Source: Butyricimonas sp. Marseille-P3923 (GTDB taxonomy: Bacteria > Bacteroidota > Bacteroidia > Bacteroidales > Marinifilaceae). Taken from it: DNA of 64,000 nucleotides. The stretch covers positions 1,178,001 to 1,242,000 of the forward strand of contig NZ_FXXL01000006.1 in assembly GCF_900184685.1 (NCBI RefSeq), written 5' to 3'. Below, one piece after another: positions 43,219 to 50,865 of the stretch. The notes below the pieces were generated by a model. The model did not search any database and was not told the DNA's origin. It was given only the letters and a program-made list of their open reading frames with translations. A program made the position numbers and the translations under genes. How positions within the stretch are numbered: position 1 is the first letter of the stretch; each line of letters opens with the position of its first letter.

Positions 43219-43770
43219 ATGATGGCAAAGACGATATTATTTTTATTATTCTATGGATTAGTAGCAGTGTCAACCTGTCAGGCCGCAAATGATTGTGTGC
43301 ATTCTCTTGATACTCTTACTCACGGAGGCGTGCAACCTGAAAAAGATGATATTTTTATCATCTTCACTTCGATTTCTGACACAACCCGCAAAGAGGGCGT
43401 GTTGAGAAGTGAACTTTGGGATTCTTCGTATATGGATTCACCGAGTATTCACTTCTACCTTCTTGCAGATACTTTCCTGAATGAAGTCAGTTTTACAAAC
43501 GTGGACTTTAACTTGGATTCGATAAGTAAAATCAGACCAGTGGATATTGCTAGTGATAAAAGGGCAAAATGCATGATGCCTAAAACTTTTTTATCTAAAA
43601 TTAAGCCGATAGATTTTGATAAACGCAAGGGCATGAAGACAAGGGAAGAGGCACTTGAATTCGAGAAAAGTACACGAGGTAAAACGGTGTGGGTTATCGA
43701 TAGAAACGACATGACGAGGGATAGTATAAAGTTGATGAAAGTGGATGTACTTGTTCAACCCCTTTTTTAA
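43219..43770 (+). CDS. Secreted protein of unknown function
   Basis: The 183 residues have a signal peptide (KTILFLLFYGLVAVSTCQAAN). The mature part is mixed charged and beta-rich (DIFIIFTSISDTTRKEGVLRSELWDSSYMDSPSIHFYLLAD). A C-terminal block reads GKTVWVIDRNDMTRDSIKLMKVDVLVQPLF. No family was recognised. It lies 3 bp after the HExxH lipoprotein gene, so the two are probably co-translated. Confidence 0.65.
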   Translation: MMAKTILFLLFYGLVAVSTCQAANDCVHSLDTLTHGGVQPEKDDIFIIFTSISDTTRKEGVLRSELWDSSYMDSPSIHFYLLADTFLNEVSFTNVDFNLDSISKIRPVDIASDKRAKCMMPKTFLSKIKPIDFDKRKGMKTREEALEFEKSTRGKTVWVIDRNDMTRDSIKLMKVDVLVQPLF

Positions 43771-43796
43771 TTTAAATGGTATTAAAAAGAATAGTT

Positions 43797-44294
43797 ATGA
43801 AGAAATCACTTTTGATGCTGGAAGTTCTTGCTGGCATCCTCCTCTTGTATTCATGCGGGGGGATGAAGAATGGTTTCACGCAGGAAGAATACCGGGATGT
43901 GTTGAAAGAGAGAATCAGTAATAGGAATTATCAATTAATCGTGAGCCGGGAATTTCGGGGCATATCAAGCGATGAATTCTTCGGTGGATACGGTTTCCCG
44001 CTTCACGTGAAAGGAGATACGTTATATTCCGATGTCGAGTTGGAAGCGAAGCTGGCAAGAGAACAAGCCCACGTGGCTTTCAAGGGTAAGATATTGAATT
44101 ACGAGCAGAAAGAATTGCCCCGGGGGCAGATAGAGGTTGCTTTTTCCATAGAGATACTCGATAGTGCACGAAACGAGTTCACAGCTGAGCGGAAAGTGGA
44201 GTTCCCGAAATCTTATCGTATCGTGTTCGGTCCTTGGGATGCCGTGAATGTTTATATTGACGGTCGACAATATCAAGGTAAATGGAAAAAATAG
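43797..44294 (+). CDS. DUF4251-like lipoprotein
   Basis: The 165 residues from the ATG at 43797 have a lipobox-like LLYSCGG. The mature protein is beta-rich (FPLHVKGDTLYSDVELEAK ... VAFKGKILNYEQKELPRGQIEVAFSIEI ... VNVYIDGRQYQGKWKK), which recalls DUF4251; the similarity was judged by eye. The frame opens at 43776, but MKKSLLML gives a better signal peptide. It belongs to the same operon. Confidence 0.6.
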   Translation: MKKSLLMLEVLAGILLLYSCGGMKNGFTQEEYRDVLKERISNRNYQLIVSREFRGISSDEFFGGYGFPLHVKGDTLYSDVELEAKLAREQAHVAFKGKILNYEQKELPRGQIEVAFSIEILDSARNEFTAERKVEFPKSYRIVFGPWDAVNVYIDGRQYQGKWKK

Positions 44295-44331
44295 ACTGAA
44301 ATGTAGATGTTTAAATTAAAAAGAGTATTGA

Positions 44332-45435
44332 ATGAAAATCGTGTTATTGTTTTTAGGAATTTTTTTCGCGAGCTACTCCGTGGGGTTCTCGCAAGAAGGG
44401 TATAAAATCGAGGGGAACATTCCCGGTTTGCCGGACGGCGGCATCGTGTTGGTTGTTCCCACGGTGAAAGGGATTGTTACGTTGGGCAAAACCGAGGTGA
44501 AGAACGGCATTTTCGTGTTCGAGGGGCAAGTGGAACAGGGCTGTGTCGCTTTGATTAAAACGGCGGACGGGAAAGAAACCATTCCCGTGATGCTCGAGAA
44601 CACGGGAATAAAAATGAGATTAAGTGAGGCAGGGCTTGTTATCGAGGGTGGCGAAGCGCAACAATTGTATAATCAATACCTCGCTTTGACGCAAGATATT
44701 GCCCGGGGACAAAGCCAGATTCAGACTCAATTTGAATTGGCAATGAAAATGCGGAGCCAAGTGCAAATGGATGCCGTGCAAAAGCAGAGCGACACTTACG
44801 CCCGGGAAGCTCGTCAACGGGAGATCGAATGGTTGGAAACGAACGGCAACCATTACGTGGCAGCGTATATTTTGGCGTCGCTCATGGATCAATTGGATTA
44901 CGAGGATTTGAAGGCTCGTTTCAACCTCTTGGGCTTTAACGGCAAATCCAGTTTCTATGGTCAATTAGTTGCCGCTCGTGTCATGCAGCAGCGAAGCGTA
45001 GCCGTGGGTGAGCTCGCTCCGGATTTCACCGTACCTACTTCCCGGGGAGATACCATTCGTCTTCACGAGTTGAAAGGCAAGGTGAAATTGTTGTGTTTCT
45101 GGGAATCAAGTAATAGTATTTGCCGTCAATGGAACGTGGAATTGTTGAAACTTTACAACAAATACCGGTTGAAAGGTTTGGAAATCCTAAGCGTATCCTT
45201 GGACGAGAGCGCGCAAGCGTGGAAAGCGGCTATCACCGAGGACGGGATGACATGGAAAAACGCTTCCGAGCTGAAAGGTCCCGTCAATTCCGACATCGTT
45301 CGCCAGTATTTCGTGAAAAACATTCCTCATACCTTGTTGTTGGACGCTGAAAATCGGATCGTAGCCAAGGATTTGAATGCTGATGAATTGAAGAAGAATA
45401 TCTCGGAAATGTTGAAAAAGAGCAAGAAAAAGTAA
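44332..45435 (+). CDS. DUF4369/TlpA-like paralogue with NSIC in place of CxxC
   Basis: The 367 residues have the same architecture as the gene at 41509: a signal peptide, DUF4369 (YKIEGNIPGLPDGGIVLVVPTVKGIVTLG), a helical linker and a thioredoxin fold. The active-site segment reads FWESSNSICRQWN: the first Cys is replaced by Asn and only Cys264 remains, while the cis-Pro loop NIPHTLLLDAENRIVAKDL is intact. It cannot perform standard dithiol exchange; a binding or regulatory role, or mixed-disulfide trapping, is possible. Last gene of the SusCD operon, followed by a terminator. Confidence 0.88.
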   Translation: MKIVLLFLGIFFASYSVGFSQEGYKIEGNIPGLPDGGIVLVVPTVKGIVTLGKTEVKNGIFVFEGQVEQGCVALIKTADGKETIPVMLENTGIKMRLSEAGLVIEGGEAQQLYNQYLALTQDIARGQSQIQTQFELAMKMRSQVQMDAVQKQSDTYAREARQREIEWLETNGNHYVAAYILASLMDQLDYEDLKARFNLLGFNGKSSFYGQLVAARVMQQRSVAVGELAPDFTVPTSRGDTIRLHELKGKVKLLCFWESSNSICRQWNVELLKLYNKYRLKGLEILSVSLDESAQAWKAAITEDGMTWKNASELKGPVNSDIVRQYFVKNIPHTLLLDAENRIVAKDLNADELKKNISEMLKKSKKK

Positions 45436-45462
45436 TCGTGTTTTTATAATTGGTGCGTGCTA

Positions 45463-45486
45463 GGGGGGAAGTTCATGTTGCCCCCC
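45463..45486 (+). terminator. Terminator of the SusCD operon
   Basis: GGGGGG (45463-45468) pairs with CCCCCC (45481-45486), followed by TTCTGTTT. Confidence 0.7.
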
Positions 45487-45545
45487 TTCTGTTTATTGTC
45501 TACGCCCGTCGGTGATTTTTTCATGAGGCATAAATTTAATTGTCA

Positions 45546-45953
45546 ATGAAAACAGATTTATCGGGTGTAAGTGCACCTTTGAGGGTGTCACCGCTGGTGG
45601 CAGATGGCTTGTTTATTCGTCAGGACGAGTATTACAAGAAATATTTTTATGCCGAAATCGTTTGGATAGAGGCATCGGGTAATTATTGCTATTTTCATTT
45701 TAAAGATAACTCCCGGATTACCGTGGCGTGCCGTTTGGGGAGCGTGGAGTGGCAACTGCCGGACGCCTATCTTGTGCGTGTACACCGTGGTTTTATCCTG
45801 AACCTGCGTTATGTCGACACGTGGGCGGGTAACTCCTTGCGAGCCGGGGAGAAATGGTTCCCAATGGGGGATTATTACCGGAAAAGCGTGTTGGCTTGTT
45901 TTAATATACTGGATACTTCCCGGGAGAACCCGAAAAGGGGGAACGAGGAGTAA
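45546..45953 (+). CDS. LytTR-type DNA-binding regulator
   Basis: The 135 residues consist essentially of one LytTR domain: IVWIEASGNYCYFHFKDNSRITVACRLGSVEWQLPDAYLVRVHRGFILNLRYVDTW and MGDYYRKSVLACFNIL. There is no receiver or membrane domain. LytTR proteins bind paired 9-10 bp direct repeats. It lies directly upstream of the DUF6266 region, and a fossil of its 3' end recurs at 50866, so it may regulate that cassette. The upstream TTG at 45540 is in frame, but the ATG at 45546 is preferred. Confidence 0.85.
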   Translation: MKTDLSGVSAPLRVSPLVADGLFIRQDEYYKKYFYAEIVWIEASGNYCYFHFKDNSRITVACRLGSVEWQLPDAYLVRVHRGFILNLRYVDTWAGNSLRAGEKWFPMGDYYRKSVLACFNILDTSRENPKRGNEE

Positions 45954-46011
45954 TCGTGTAATTTGATATTCACCGGTCTCGTGGATAAATTTATCGACGG
46001 GCTCCGGTGAA
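45905..46011 (+). repeat. Direct repeat, left copy, with long hairpin
   Basis: The last 16 codons of the LytTR gene plus 58 bp downstream recur at 50866-50966, with a 6-bp gap and scattered changes. The segment ends in a nearly continuous stem (45969-46011): TTCACCGG/CCGGTGAA outside, CTCGT/ACGGG in the middle, and GATAAA/TTTATC inside. It probably acts as the LytTR terminator. Confidence 0.8.
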
Positions 46012-46085
46012 AGATCATTCATTTTTATCGGGTAACGTGCTTGTGCCTCGAGAATGGCAATGATTGATAAAAGTTATTTGACGTG

Positions 46086-46116
46086 TTGGGACGTGGAAAA
46101 TATTGTACTATCTTTG
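46086..46116 (+). promoter_or_regulatory. Promoter of the AAA/PD-(D/E)XK gene
   Basis: A -33 TTG (46086-46088) and -7 TATCTTTG (46109-46116) with a 20-bp spacer. The start codon lies 27 bp downstream. Confidence 0.65.
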
Positions 46117-46142
46117 CAATAGTAACTAAAAATCAGATAGAG

Positions 46143-47735
46143 ATGAAGTACCCGATAGGCATGCAGAGTTTTGACCAGATCATAGAGGACGGTTACGTTT
46201 ACGTGGATAAGACGGAGATGATATATTCTCTCGTGAAAGGGGGGAAAATTTATTTTTTGAGTCGTCCCCGTCGTTTCGGGAAGAGTTTGTTGGTATCGAC
46301 CTTGAAGAATTATTTCCTCGGTCGGAAGGAACTTTTCAAGGGATTGGCGATAGAGGGGTTGGAGAAGGATTGGTTGGAGTATCCGGTATTTCACGTGGAT
46401 TTTAACGGAAGAGATTTCACCCTTGAGGGGACCTTGGAGCATGTTCTTGACGATTATGTTTCGAGATGGGAGGAAGATTGGCAAGTGGAGAGGGGAAAAA
46501 GTCCGGTCGTGGGTGATCGTTTTATTCGAGTGCTGGAGCAGGCGCACGCTCGAATAGGTAGGCGAGCGGTGGTGTTAATCGATGAATATGATAAACCTAT
46601 TCTTGATGTGCTTGACACGGGTTTGGAAACGGTGCTGGGAGAAAACCGGATGTTGCTGGAGGAGCGGCACCGTAACGTGCTGAAGGCTTTTTACTCGGTA
46701 TTCAAGGCGGCTGACGAACACTTGCAGTTTGTCTTCTTGACGGGGGTGACGAAATTCTCGCAAGTGAGCGTGTTCAGCGGTTTCAATCAGCCGAAAGACA
46801 TTAGCATGGACGGGCGTTATGAAACGCTTTGCGGGATCACGCAAGAGGAGTTGGAAAGCTATTTCGCGGAGGCGATTGTTGCCATGGCAGCGAAAAGGAA
46901 GTGTGGTGTAGAGGTGATTAAACAATTATTAAAACGTCAGTATGACGGTTATCATTTTGGCGAAGAGTTAGTGGATGTCTATAACCCGTTCAGTTTGCTA
47001 AACGCTTTCGATTCGATGAGAATACAGGATTATTGGTTCCGGAGCGGTACACCGACTTACTTGATACGCTTGTTGAACCACACGCGGGAGAATCTCGACG
47101 AGTTGACGGGGCGATATTACGATCCGCGGGAGTTCGTGGATTACAAGGCGGACGTGGAGAAGCCATTGCCGATGATTTACCAGAGCGGTTACTTGACGAT
47201 CAAGGATTACAACGCCCGTCGTAACACGTTTTTGCTCGATTTCCCGAATAACGAGGTGAAAAGTGGTTTCCTGACAATGGTTGCCTCGGATTACTTGAAA
47301 CCGAAATCGAGCGTGAACAATTGGGTACTGGACGTGGTGGATGCGTTGGAGTCGGGTGACACGGAACAATTCCGCGTGCTGTTGACCTCTTTCTTGAGCG
47401 ACATTCCCTACACGATGCGACGAAAGGAGAACGAGCGTGAACGGGAACGTTATTTCCATTATACCTTCTATTTGCTGATGCGTTTAGTGAGTGTCTACAC
47501 GGTGTACACGGAGAAACAACAGAGCGAGGGGCGTGTGGATTGTGTTATCGAGACGGACGCTCACGTTTACATCTTCGAGTTCAAGCTGGACGGCACGGCA
47601 GACGAGGCCTTGCGACAGATCGAGGAGAAGGGTTACGCCCTGCCTTACCTGAATGACCGTCGTCAATTGCATTGCGTTGGTGTTAGTTTCTCCTCGGAAA
47701 CGGGCACCGTGGACGATTGGGAGGTGATCGAGTAG
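46143..47735 (+). CDS. AAA-ATPase-like / PD-(D/E)XK nuclease-superfamily protein
   Basis: The 530 residues from MKYPIGMQSFDQIIEDGYVYVDKTEMI have the predicted AAA-ATPase N-terminus with Walker A SRPRRFGKSLL and Walker B AVVLIDEYDKPIL. The C-terminal PD-(D/E)XK domain has GRVDCVIETDAHVYIFEFKLDGTADEALRQI (D...ExK). The family is multicopy in gut Bacteroidetes and its function is unknown; roles in mobile-element biology or defence have been suggested. It has its own promoter and terminator and lies between the LytTR gene and the DUF6266 cassette, inside the direct repeat. Confidence 0.9.
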   Translation: MKYPIGMQSFDQIIEDGYVYVDKTEMIYSLVKGGKIYFLSRPRRFGKSLLVSTLKNYFLGRKELFKGLAIEGLEKDWLEYPVFHVDFNGRDFTLEGTLEHVLDDYVSRWEEDWQVERGKSPVVGDRFIRVLEQAHARIGRRAVVLIDEYDKPILDVLDTGLETVLGENRMLLEERHRNVLKAFYSVFKAADEHLQFVFLTGVTKFSQVSVFSGFNQPKDISMDGRYETLCGITQEELESYFAEAIVAMAAKRKCGVEVIKQLLKRQYDGYHFGEELVDVYNPFSLLNAFDSMRIQDYWFRSGTPTYLIRLLNHTRENLDELTGRYYDPREFVDYKADVEKPLPMIYQSGYLTIKDYNARRNTFLLDFPNNEVKSGFLTMVASDYLKPKSSVNNWVLDVVDALESGDTEQFRVLLTSFLSDIPYTMRRKENERERERYFHYTFYLLMRLVSVYTVYTEKQQSEGRVDCVIETDAHVYIFEFKLDGTADEALRQIEEKGYALPYLNDRRQLHCVGVSFSSETGTVDDWEVIE

Positions 47736-47766
47736 ATATTTTCAGGATATATATTACAATATTTTT

Positions 47767-47802
47767 GCGTCCCGCTTTATCCTCACGGAAAAGGCGGGAC
47801 GC
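47767..47802. terminator. Terminator after the AAA/PD-(D/E)XK gene
   Basis: GCGTCCCGC pairs perfectly with GCGGGACGC across an 18-nt loop. A T run precedes the stem (47762-47766), so it could also serve minus-strand transcription. Confidence 0.65.
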
Positions 47803-47868
47803 GATGTTTATAATATTTCAGCAGGTGAGTTGTGAGGAGGCGGGGAAAATGAATCTCGTGTTTTAGGC

Positions 47869-47919
47869 GTCTGTGTCAGGTTACAGGGTGTTTATACAGT
47901 TATTTGGCTGTCTGTGTCA
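47869..47919 (+). promoter_or_regulatory. Two 10-bp direct repeats upstream of the DUF6266 promoter
   Basis: GTCTGTGTCA occurs at 47869-47878 and 47910-47919, 41 bp apart (about four helical turns). The second copy ends 5 bp before the -33 TTG, a typical activator position. Confidence 0.6.
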
Positions 47920-47924
47920 TTTCG

Positions 47925-47955
47925 TTGGTGGGGGGACGTGGGGGAAATATCTTTG
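47925..47955 (+). promoter_or_regulatory. Promoter of the DUF6266-holin-amidase cassette
   Basis: A -33 TTG (47925-47927) and -7 TATCTTTG (47948-47955) with a 20-bp spacer. The predicted leader to the first ATG is more than 200 nt and contains repeated CGGGAAGAC/CGGGGAAGAC units. It is open in frame but shows no protein-like sequence. Confidence 0.65.
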
Positions 47956-48175
47956 TATCGTTGATTTAAAAATAAAAGATGATGAGAATTTTAAAGAACG
48001 CGGTACAAGAGGTCGGAGATACCTGAGGAATTCCCCGGGAAGACGGGGAGTAATCCCGGGGAAGACAGGGAACAAAGTCCTTTTAAAGACCTTCGGGAAG
48101 GTTTTTGAAAGGAGAGTGATAGGAAAGAGAAACGAACGAGAGTGTTTATTAGTTATTGTTTTCAATTTAATCAGT

Positions 48176-48793
48176 ATGGCTAAAACAGATAAGTTGATAT
48201 CGGGAAAAGTCGGGAACACGGTTTTTTATCGGGTAGGAGCGGATACCCGGGTGCGGAGTACCCCGGTGGAATACTCGGACGCGAAGACGCCGGAACAGAT
48301 GGATTGCCGTTCTCAGTTTATGGTGGCGATTTGTTTTTATCGGCACATGGTGGTGACACCCTTGCGGGAAGTGTGGCGTGTGGCGACAGGGGGGATGTCC
48401 GCGAGCGGTTACAATTTTTTCATGAGGCTGAATATGAAGGTTTTTAAACCGGACGGGAAGATTGCCGATTTTTCACGTTTGCAGTTGGCGGTGGGGATGT
48501 TGCAGAGGGTGAATAATCTTCGGGGTGAGGTGGATGACCGGGACGTTGTAACCTTGACGTGGGAGGAAAATGTCGGGTTGGCTCCGGCAAGGATGGGCGA
48601 TGAGTTAATGGTGGTCGTGTTATACGGCGATCGCTCGTTTACTCCCGTGTTTGAAGAAGTGTGTGCGACGAGGGGTGAGAGAAAGGCGATGATCCAATTG
48701 AACCGGAAGCGAGGCATGGCGGCACATTTGTATTGCTTTTTCCGGGCGAAAGAGGGAAAGGCGTATTCGTCGAGTCAATACCTAAGAATTTAG
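48176..48793 (+). CDS. DUF6266-family protein, copy 1
   Basis: The 205 residues start MAKTDKLISGKVGNTVFYRVGADTRVRSTPVEY, which fits the DUF6266 opening (a short GKVGN turn followed by a VRS/P strand). TPEQMDCRSQFMVAICFYRHMVVTPLREVWRVATGGMSASGYNFFMRLNMKVF and two beta-rich halves follow. The family is found in Bacteroidetes and has no known function; the assignment is by eye. No signal peptide. The frame extends upstream to 47873, but only the ATG at 48176 gives the family N-terminus. First gene of the cassette; a diverged paralogue closes it at 50237. Confidence 0.7.
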   Translation: MAKTDKLISGKVGNTVFYRVGADTRVRSTPVEYSDAKTPEQMDCRSQFMVAICFYRHMVVTPLREVWRVATGGMSASGYNFFMRLNMKVFKPDGKIADFSRLQLAVGMLQRVNNLRGEVDDRDVVTLTWEENVGLAPARMGDELMVVVLYGDRSFTPVFEEVCATRGERKAMIQLNRKRGMAAHLYCFFRAKEGKAYSSSQYLRI

Positions 48794-48861
48794 TGATTTA
48801 CGATTTTAGATTTATGATTTTGCGATCAAGTGATCTCATTTTCAATTTTCAACTTTCAATT
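48794..48861. repeat. Paired heptad arrays upstream of the HTH gene
   Basis: ATTTACG/ATTTTAG/ATTTATG heptads (48794-48822) are followed by ATTTTCA/ACTTTCA heptads (48837-48861), ending 8 bp before the ATG. The same two-part arrangement precedes the amidase and second DUF6266 genes. Confidence 0.7.
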
Positions 48862-48869
48862 AAATAGAT

Positions 48870-49169
48870 ATGGCAAAAAAAGGATTTGATGAAAAGAAAA
48901 AGATGGAAGATGTTTATTTGGAGATTCTCCAACGTTTGGAAGAGTATCACCGGGATGTACGAATAGCGATCGAGACGGTGACACGGGTGCCACACCGCTT
49001 GATGAATACGGAAGAGGTATGCAAGGCGATGGATATTTCTCCTAAAACATTGCGTCGATATGCCCGATGGTTCGGTTTTCCGGTACGTAAGGTAGGAAAT
49101 CGGAATCTTTATTTCGTGGCAGAGATTAAGAATGCCGTACTTAAAGGGTTGGGCTTTTGGAAGGAGTAA
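48870..49169 (+). CDS. Small helix-turn-helix protein (MerR/excisionase-like)
   Basis: The 99 residues have a charged N-terminal helix, then RLMNTEEVCKAMDISPKTLRRYARWFGFPVRKVGNRNLYFVAEIKNAVLKG, a winged helix of the MerR/excisionase (HTH_17) type. It may regulate the cassette. Its 3' end overlaps or abuts the holin gene, showing operon organisation. Confidence 0.75.
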   Translation: MAKKGFDEKKKMEDVYLEILQRLEEYHRDVRIAIETVTRVPHRLMNTEEVCKAMDISPKTLRRYARWFGFPVRKVGNRNLYFVAEIKNAVLKGLGFWKE

Positions 49170-49501
49170 AGGGTGTGGTCAAGGCGGTTGGCGAGGTGGT
49201 CGATCGCCTGACTCTCCCGGCGAGGGAGAAACGGCAACTGGAATTGGATTTGCTACAGGTACTCGCGGAATGGGAGCGGACTCGGGTAGAGGCGCAATCG
49301 GCGGTGTTGGTGGAGGAAGCGAAGGGAAGTTGGTTGCAGCGATCGTGGCGACCGTTGGTGATGTTGGTATTTGCGGTGATCGTGTTGGTCGGAACGTTCA
49401 CGAACCTGCCGATTCTTGACGATACTTCCCGCTTTTGGGACTTGCTGGAAATCGGTTTGGGCGGTTACGTGGTGGGACGAGGCGGAGAAAAAATTCTGTA
49501 A
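49157..49501 (+). CDS. Holin-like membrane protein (GTA/phage 3TM holin type)
   Basis: The 114 residues have an amphipathic N-terminal helix (VKGVVKAVGEVVDRLTLPAREKRQLELDLL). The hallmark segment EAKGSWLQRSWRPLVMLVFAVIVLVGTF follows, then a short second hydrophobic stretch ending GLGGYVVGRGGEKIL; this fits the 3TM holin family of gene transfer agents and phages. Holins permeabilise the inner membrane so that an endolysin reaches the wall. The frame opens at a TTG (49157), but a GTG at 49175, eight bases after AAGGAG and just past the HTH stop, is a good alternative start. The amidase gene follows. Confidence 0.75.
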   Translation: MEGVKGVVKAVGEVVDRLTLPAREKRQLELDLLQVLAEWERTRVEAQSAVLVEEAKGSWLQRSWRPLVMLVFAVIVLVGTFTNLPILDDTSRFWDLLEIGLGGYVVGRGGEKIL

Positions 49502-49525
49502 GTCTTCATGCGAAAACGACGTTTT

Positions 49526-49597
49526 TAATTTTAGATTTATGATTTACGATTTATGAGTTCATTTTCAATTTTCAATTCTCAATTTTCAATTGTCAAC
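49526..49597. repeat. Paired heptad arrays upstream of the amidase gene
   Basis: ATTTTAG/ATTTATG/ATTTACG heptads (49526-49555) are followed by ATTTTCA heptads (49560-49597), ending 9 bp before the amidase ATG at 49607. Confidence 0.75.
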
Positions 49598-49606
49598 CAT
49601 CGGTTG

Positions 49607-50152
49607 ATGGGCGATCGGGTACGTCATTTGGTTTGCGCGAAGAATACCCGGAAGCTGGTGGGACCGGACATGATTGTCTTGCACTATACCGCCGCGTGGG
49701 GAGCCGAGGCTGCCGCGATTTACCTGACAAGACCTGACGTGGGGGCTTCCGCTCATCTGGTAATCGGGCGGGACGGGGAGATCATTCAACTTGTGCCGTT
49801 TGACACGGAAGCGTGGCACGCCGGGCGTAGCTGGTACGCGGGGCGGTCGGGATTGAATCGTTATTCCATAGGGATCGAACTGGATAACTTGGGAAAGCTT
49901 CGTTTGTCGGGGGGAATGTTCGTTGCCGAGTGCGGGCGGATTGTTCCGGCGGAAGACGTCTTCGCGTACGAATCGGAAGGGAAGTTGACTTACTGGCATC
50001 GCTACACGAGGATGCAGGTGCAAACTTTGGCGAAAATTTGTAGCGTGCTGGAGGAGTATTACCCGATCAAAGATGTCGTGGGTCATTCCGCGGTCACGAA
50101 CCGGAAAATCGATCCGGGGCCGGCGTTGGAGGAAGCGTTTAAAAATTTATGA
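49607..50152 (+). CDS. N-acetylmuramoyl-L-alanine amidase (Amidase_2, endolysin-like)
   Basis: The 181 residues from MGDRVRHLVC contain the Amidase_2/PGRP fold: MIVLHYTAAWGAEAA (first zinc His), SAHLVIGRDGEIIQLVPFDTEAWHAGRSWY, NRYSIGIELDN (catalytic Glu region) and VVGHSAVTNRKIDPGPALE (second zinc His and conserved KxDPG). It cleaves the amide between MurNAc and L-Ala. There is no signal peptide, so release would depend on the adjacent holin, as in phage lysis. The frame extends to 49553, but that part is a translated heptad array. Confidence 0.9.
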   Translation: MGDRVRHLVCAKNTRKLVGPDMIVLHYTAAWGAEAAAIYLTRPDVGASAHLVIGRDGEIIQLVPFDTEAWHAGRSWYAGRSGLNRYSIGIELDNLGKLRLSGGMFVAECGRIVPAEDVFAYESEGKLTYWHRYTRMQVQTLAKICSVLEEYYPIKDVVGHSAVTNRKIDPGPALEEAFKNL

Positions 50153-50235
50153 TTTATGATTTACGATTTCATGATTTTTGATTCATGGATTTAAGTGTTT
50201 ACATTTTCAATTTTCAACTTTCAATTTTCAATTAT
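50145..50235. repeat. Paired heptad arrays upstream of DUF6266 copy 2
   Basis: ATTTATG/ATTTACG heptads (50145-50188) start inside the amidase stop region, and ATTTTCA heptads (50202-50235) end directly at the next ATG. Confidence 0.75.
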
Positions 50236-50236
50236 T

Positions 50237-50863
50237 ATGGCAGAATTTAATTCTTATTTGTTAGGTAAAGCGAGAAAATCAGTAGGTAACATCACGTTGT
50301 GTTACACGAGGAGTAAGAACATTGCGAAAGCGAAAGTATTCACGAGGAAGGATAACCCGACACCGGAGATACTGGCACAGCGGGCGAGGATGAAAGTGTT
50401 GGTACAGTTGTCCCGGAGTCTTTTACCGGTGATACGGAAAGGCTTCGTGGGGATCGGGAAGGGGTCGACCTCGAATGCTTTCGTGGCGGCGAACATGAAG
50501 GCGGTGACGGTGAACGAGAAGAACGAGGCAACCGTTAATTTTGAACAATTGTTGGTGGCTGCCGGGATTATCAATCCGCCGAAGGTGACTGTGACGTACA
50601 GCGAGGAAAACCAAAAATTCCTTTTCGAGCAAGAGGGGCAGGAAGAAGAGGACGGGTTCGCGTTGACTGACGACCAAGTGTACGGCGTGTTGTACGAAAC
50701 GGAACGGGAACGGGCAAGGCTGGTAGTGTTGAGAGCCCGGGGTGAAAGTGGCAGTACTAGTTACGCGCTCCCGGACGAGTGGGATAACACGAAAGTGAAG
50801 GTGTATTGCTTCGCCACGTTGAAGAATGGAAAAAGGGCGTCGGACAGCTTATTGATTCAGTGA
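50237..50863 (+). CDS. DUF6266-family protein, copy 2
   Basis: The 208 residues start MAEFNSYLLGKARKSVGNITLCYTRSKNIAKAKVFTRKDNPTPEILAQRARMKVLVQLSRSLLPVIRKGF, clearer DUF6266 features than copy 1 (GK-SVGN turn; TPE(I/Q)L-QRA segment). SNAFVAANMKAVTVNEKN and a C-terminal beta-sandwich-like half follow, ending VYCFATLKNGKRASDSLLIQ. No signal peptide. Function unknown. The start at 50195 is a translated repeat and is rejected. Its stop is followed at once by the right copy of the flanking direct repeat. Confidence 0.78.
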   Translation: MAEFNSYLLGKARKSVGNITLCYTRSKNIAKAKVFTRKDNPTPEILAQRARMKVLVQLSRSLLPVIRKGFVGIGKGSTSNAFVAANMKAVTVNEKNEATVNFEQLLVAAGIINPPKVTVTYSEENQKFLFEQEGQEEEDGFALTDDQVYGVLYETERERARLVVLRARGESGSTSYALPDEWDNTKVKVYCFATLKNGKRASDSLLIQ

Positions 50864-50865
50864 TT

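Noticed and set aside
47873-48175. N-terminal extension of the first DUF6266 frame
   Set aside because: The extension contains the predicted promoter and an Arg/Gly-rich low-complexity leader; the family N-terminus begins at the ATG at 48176.
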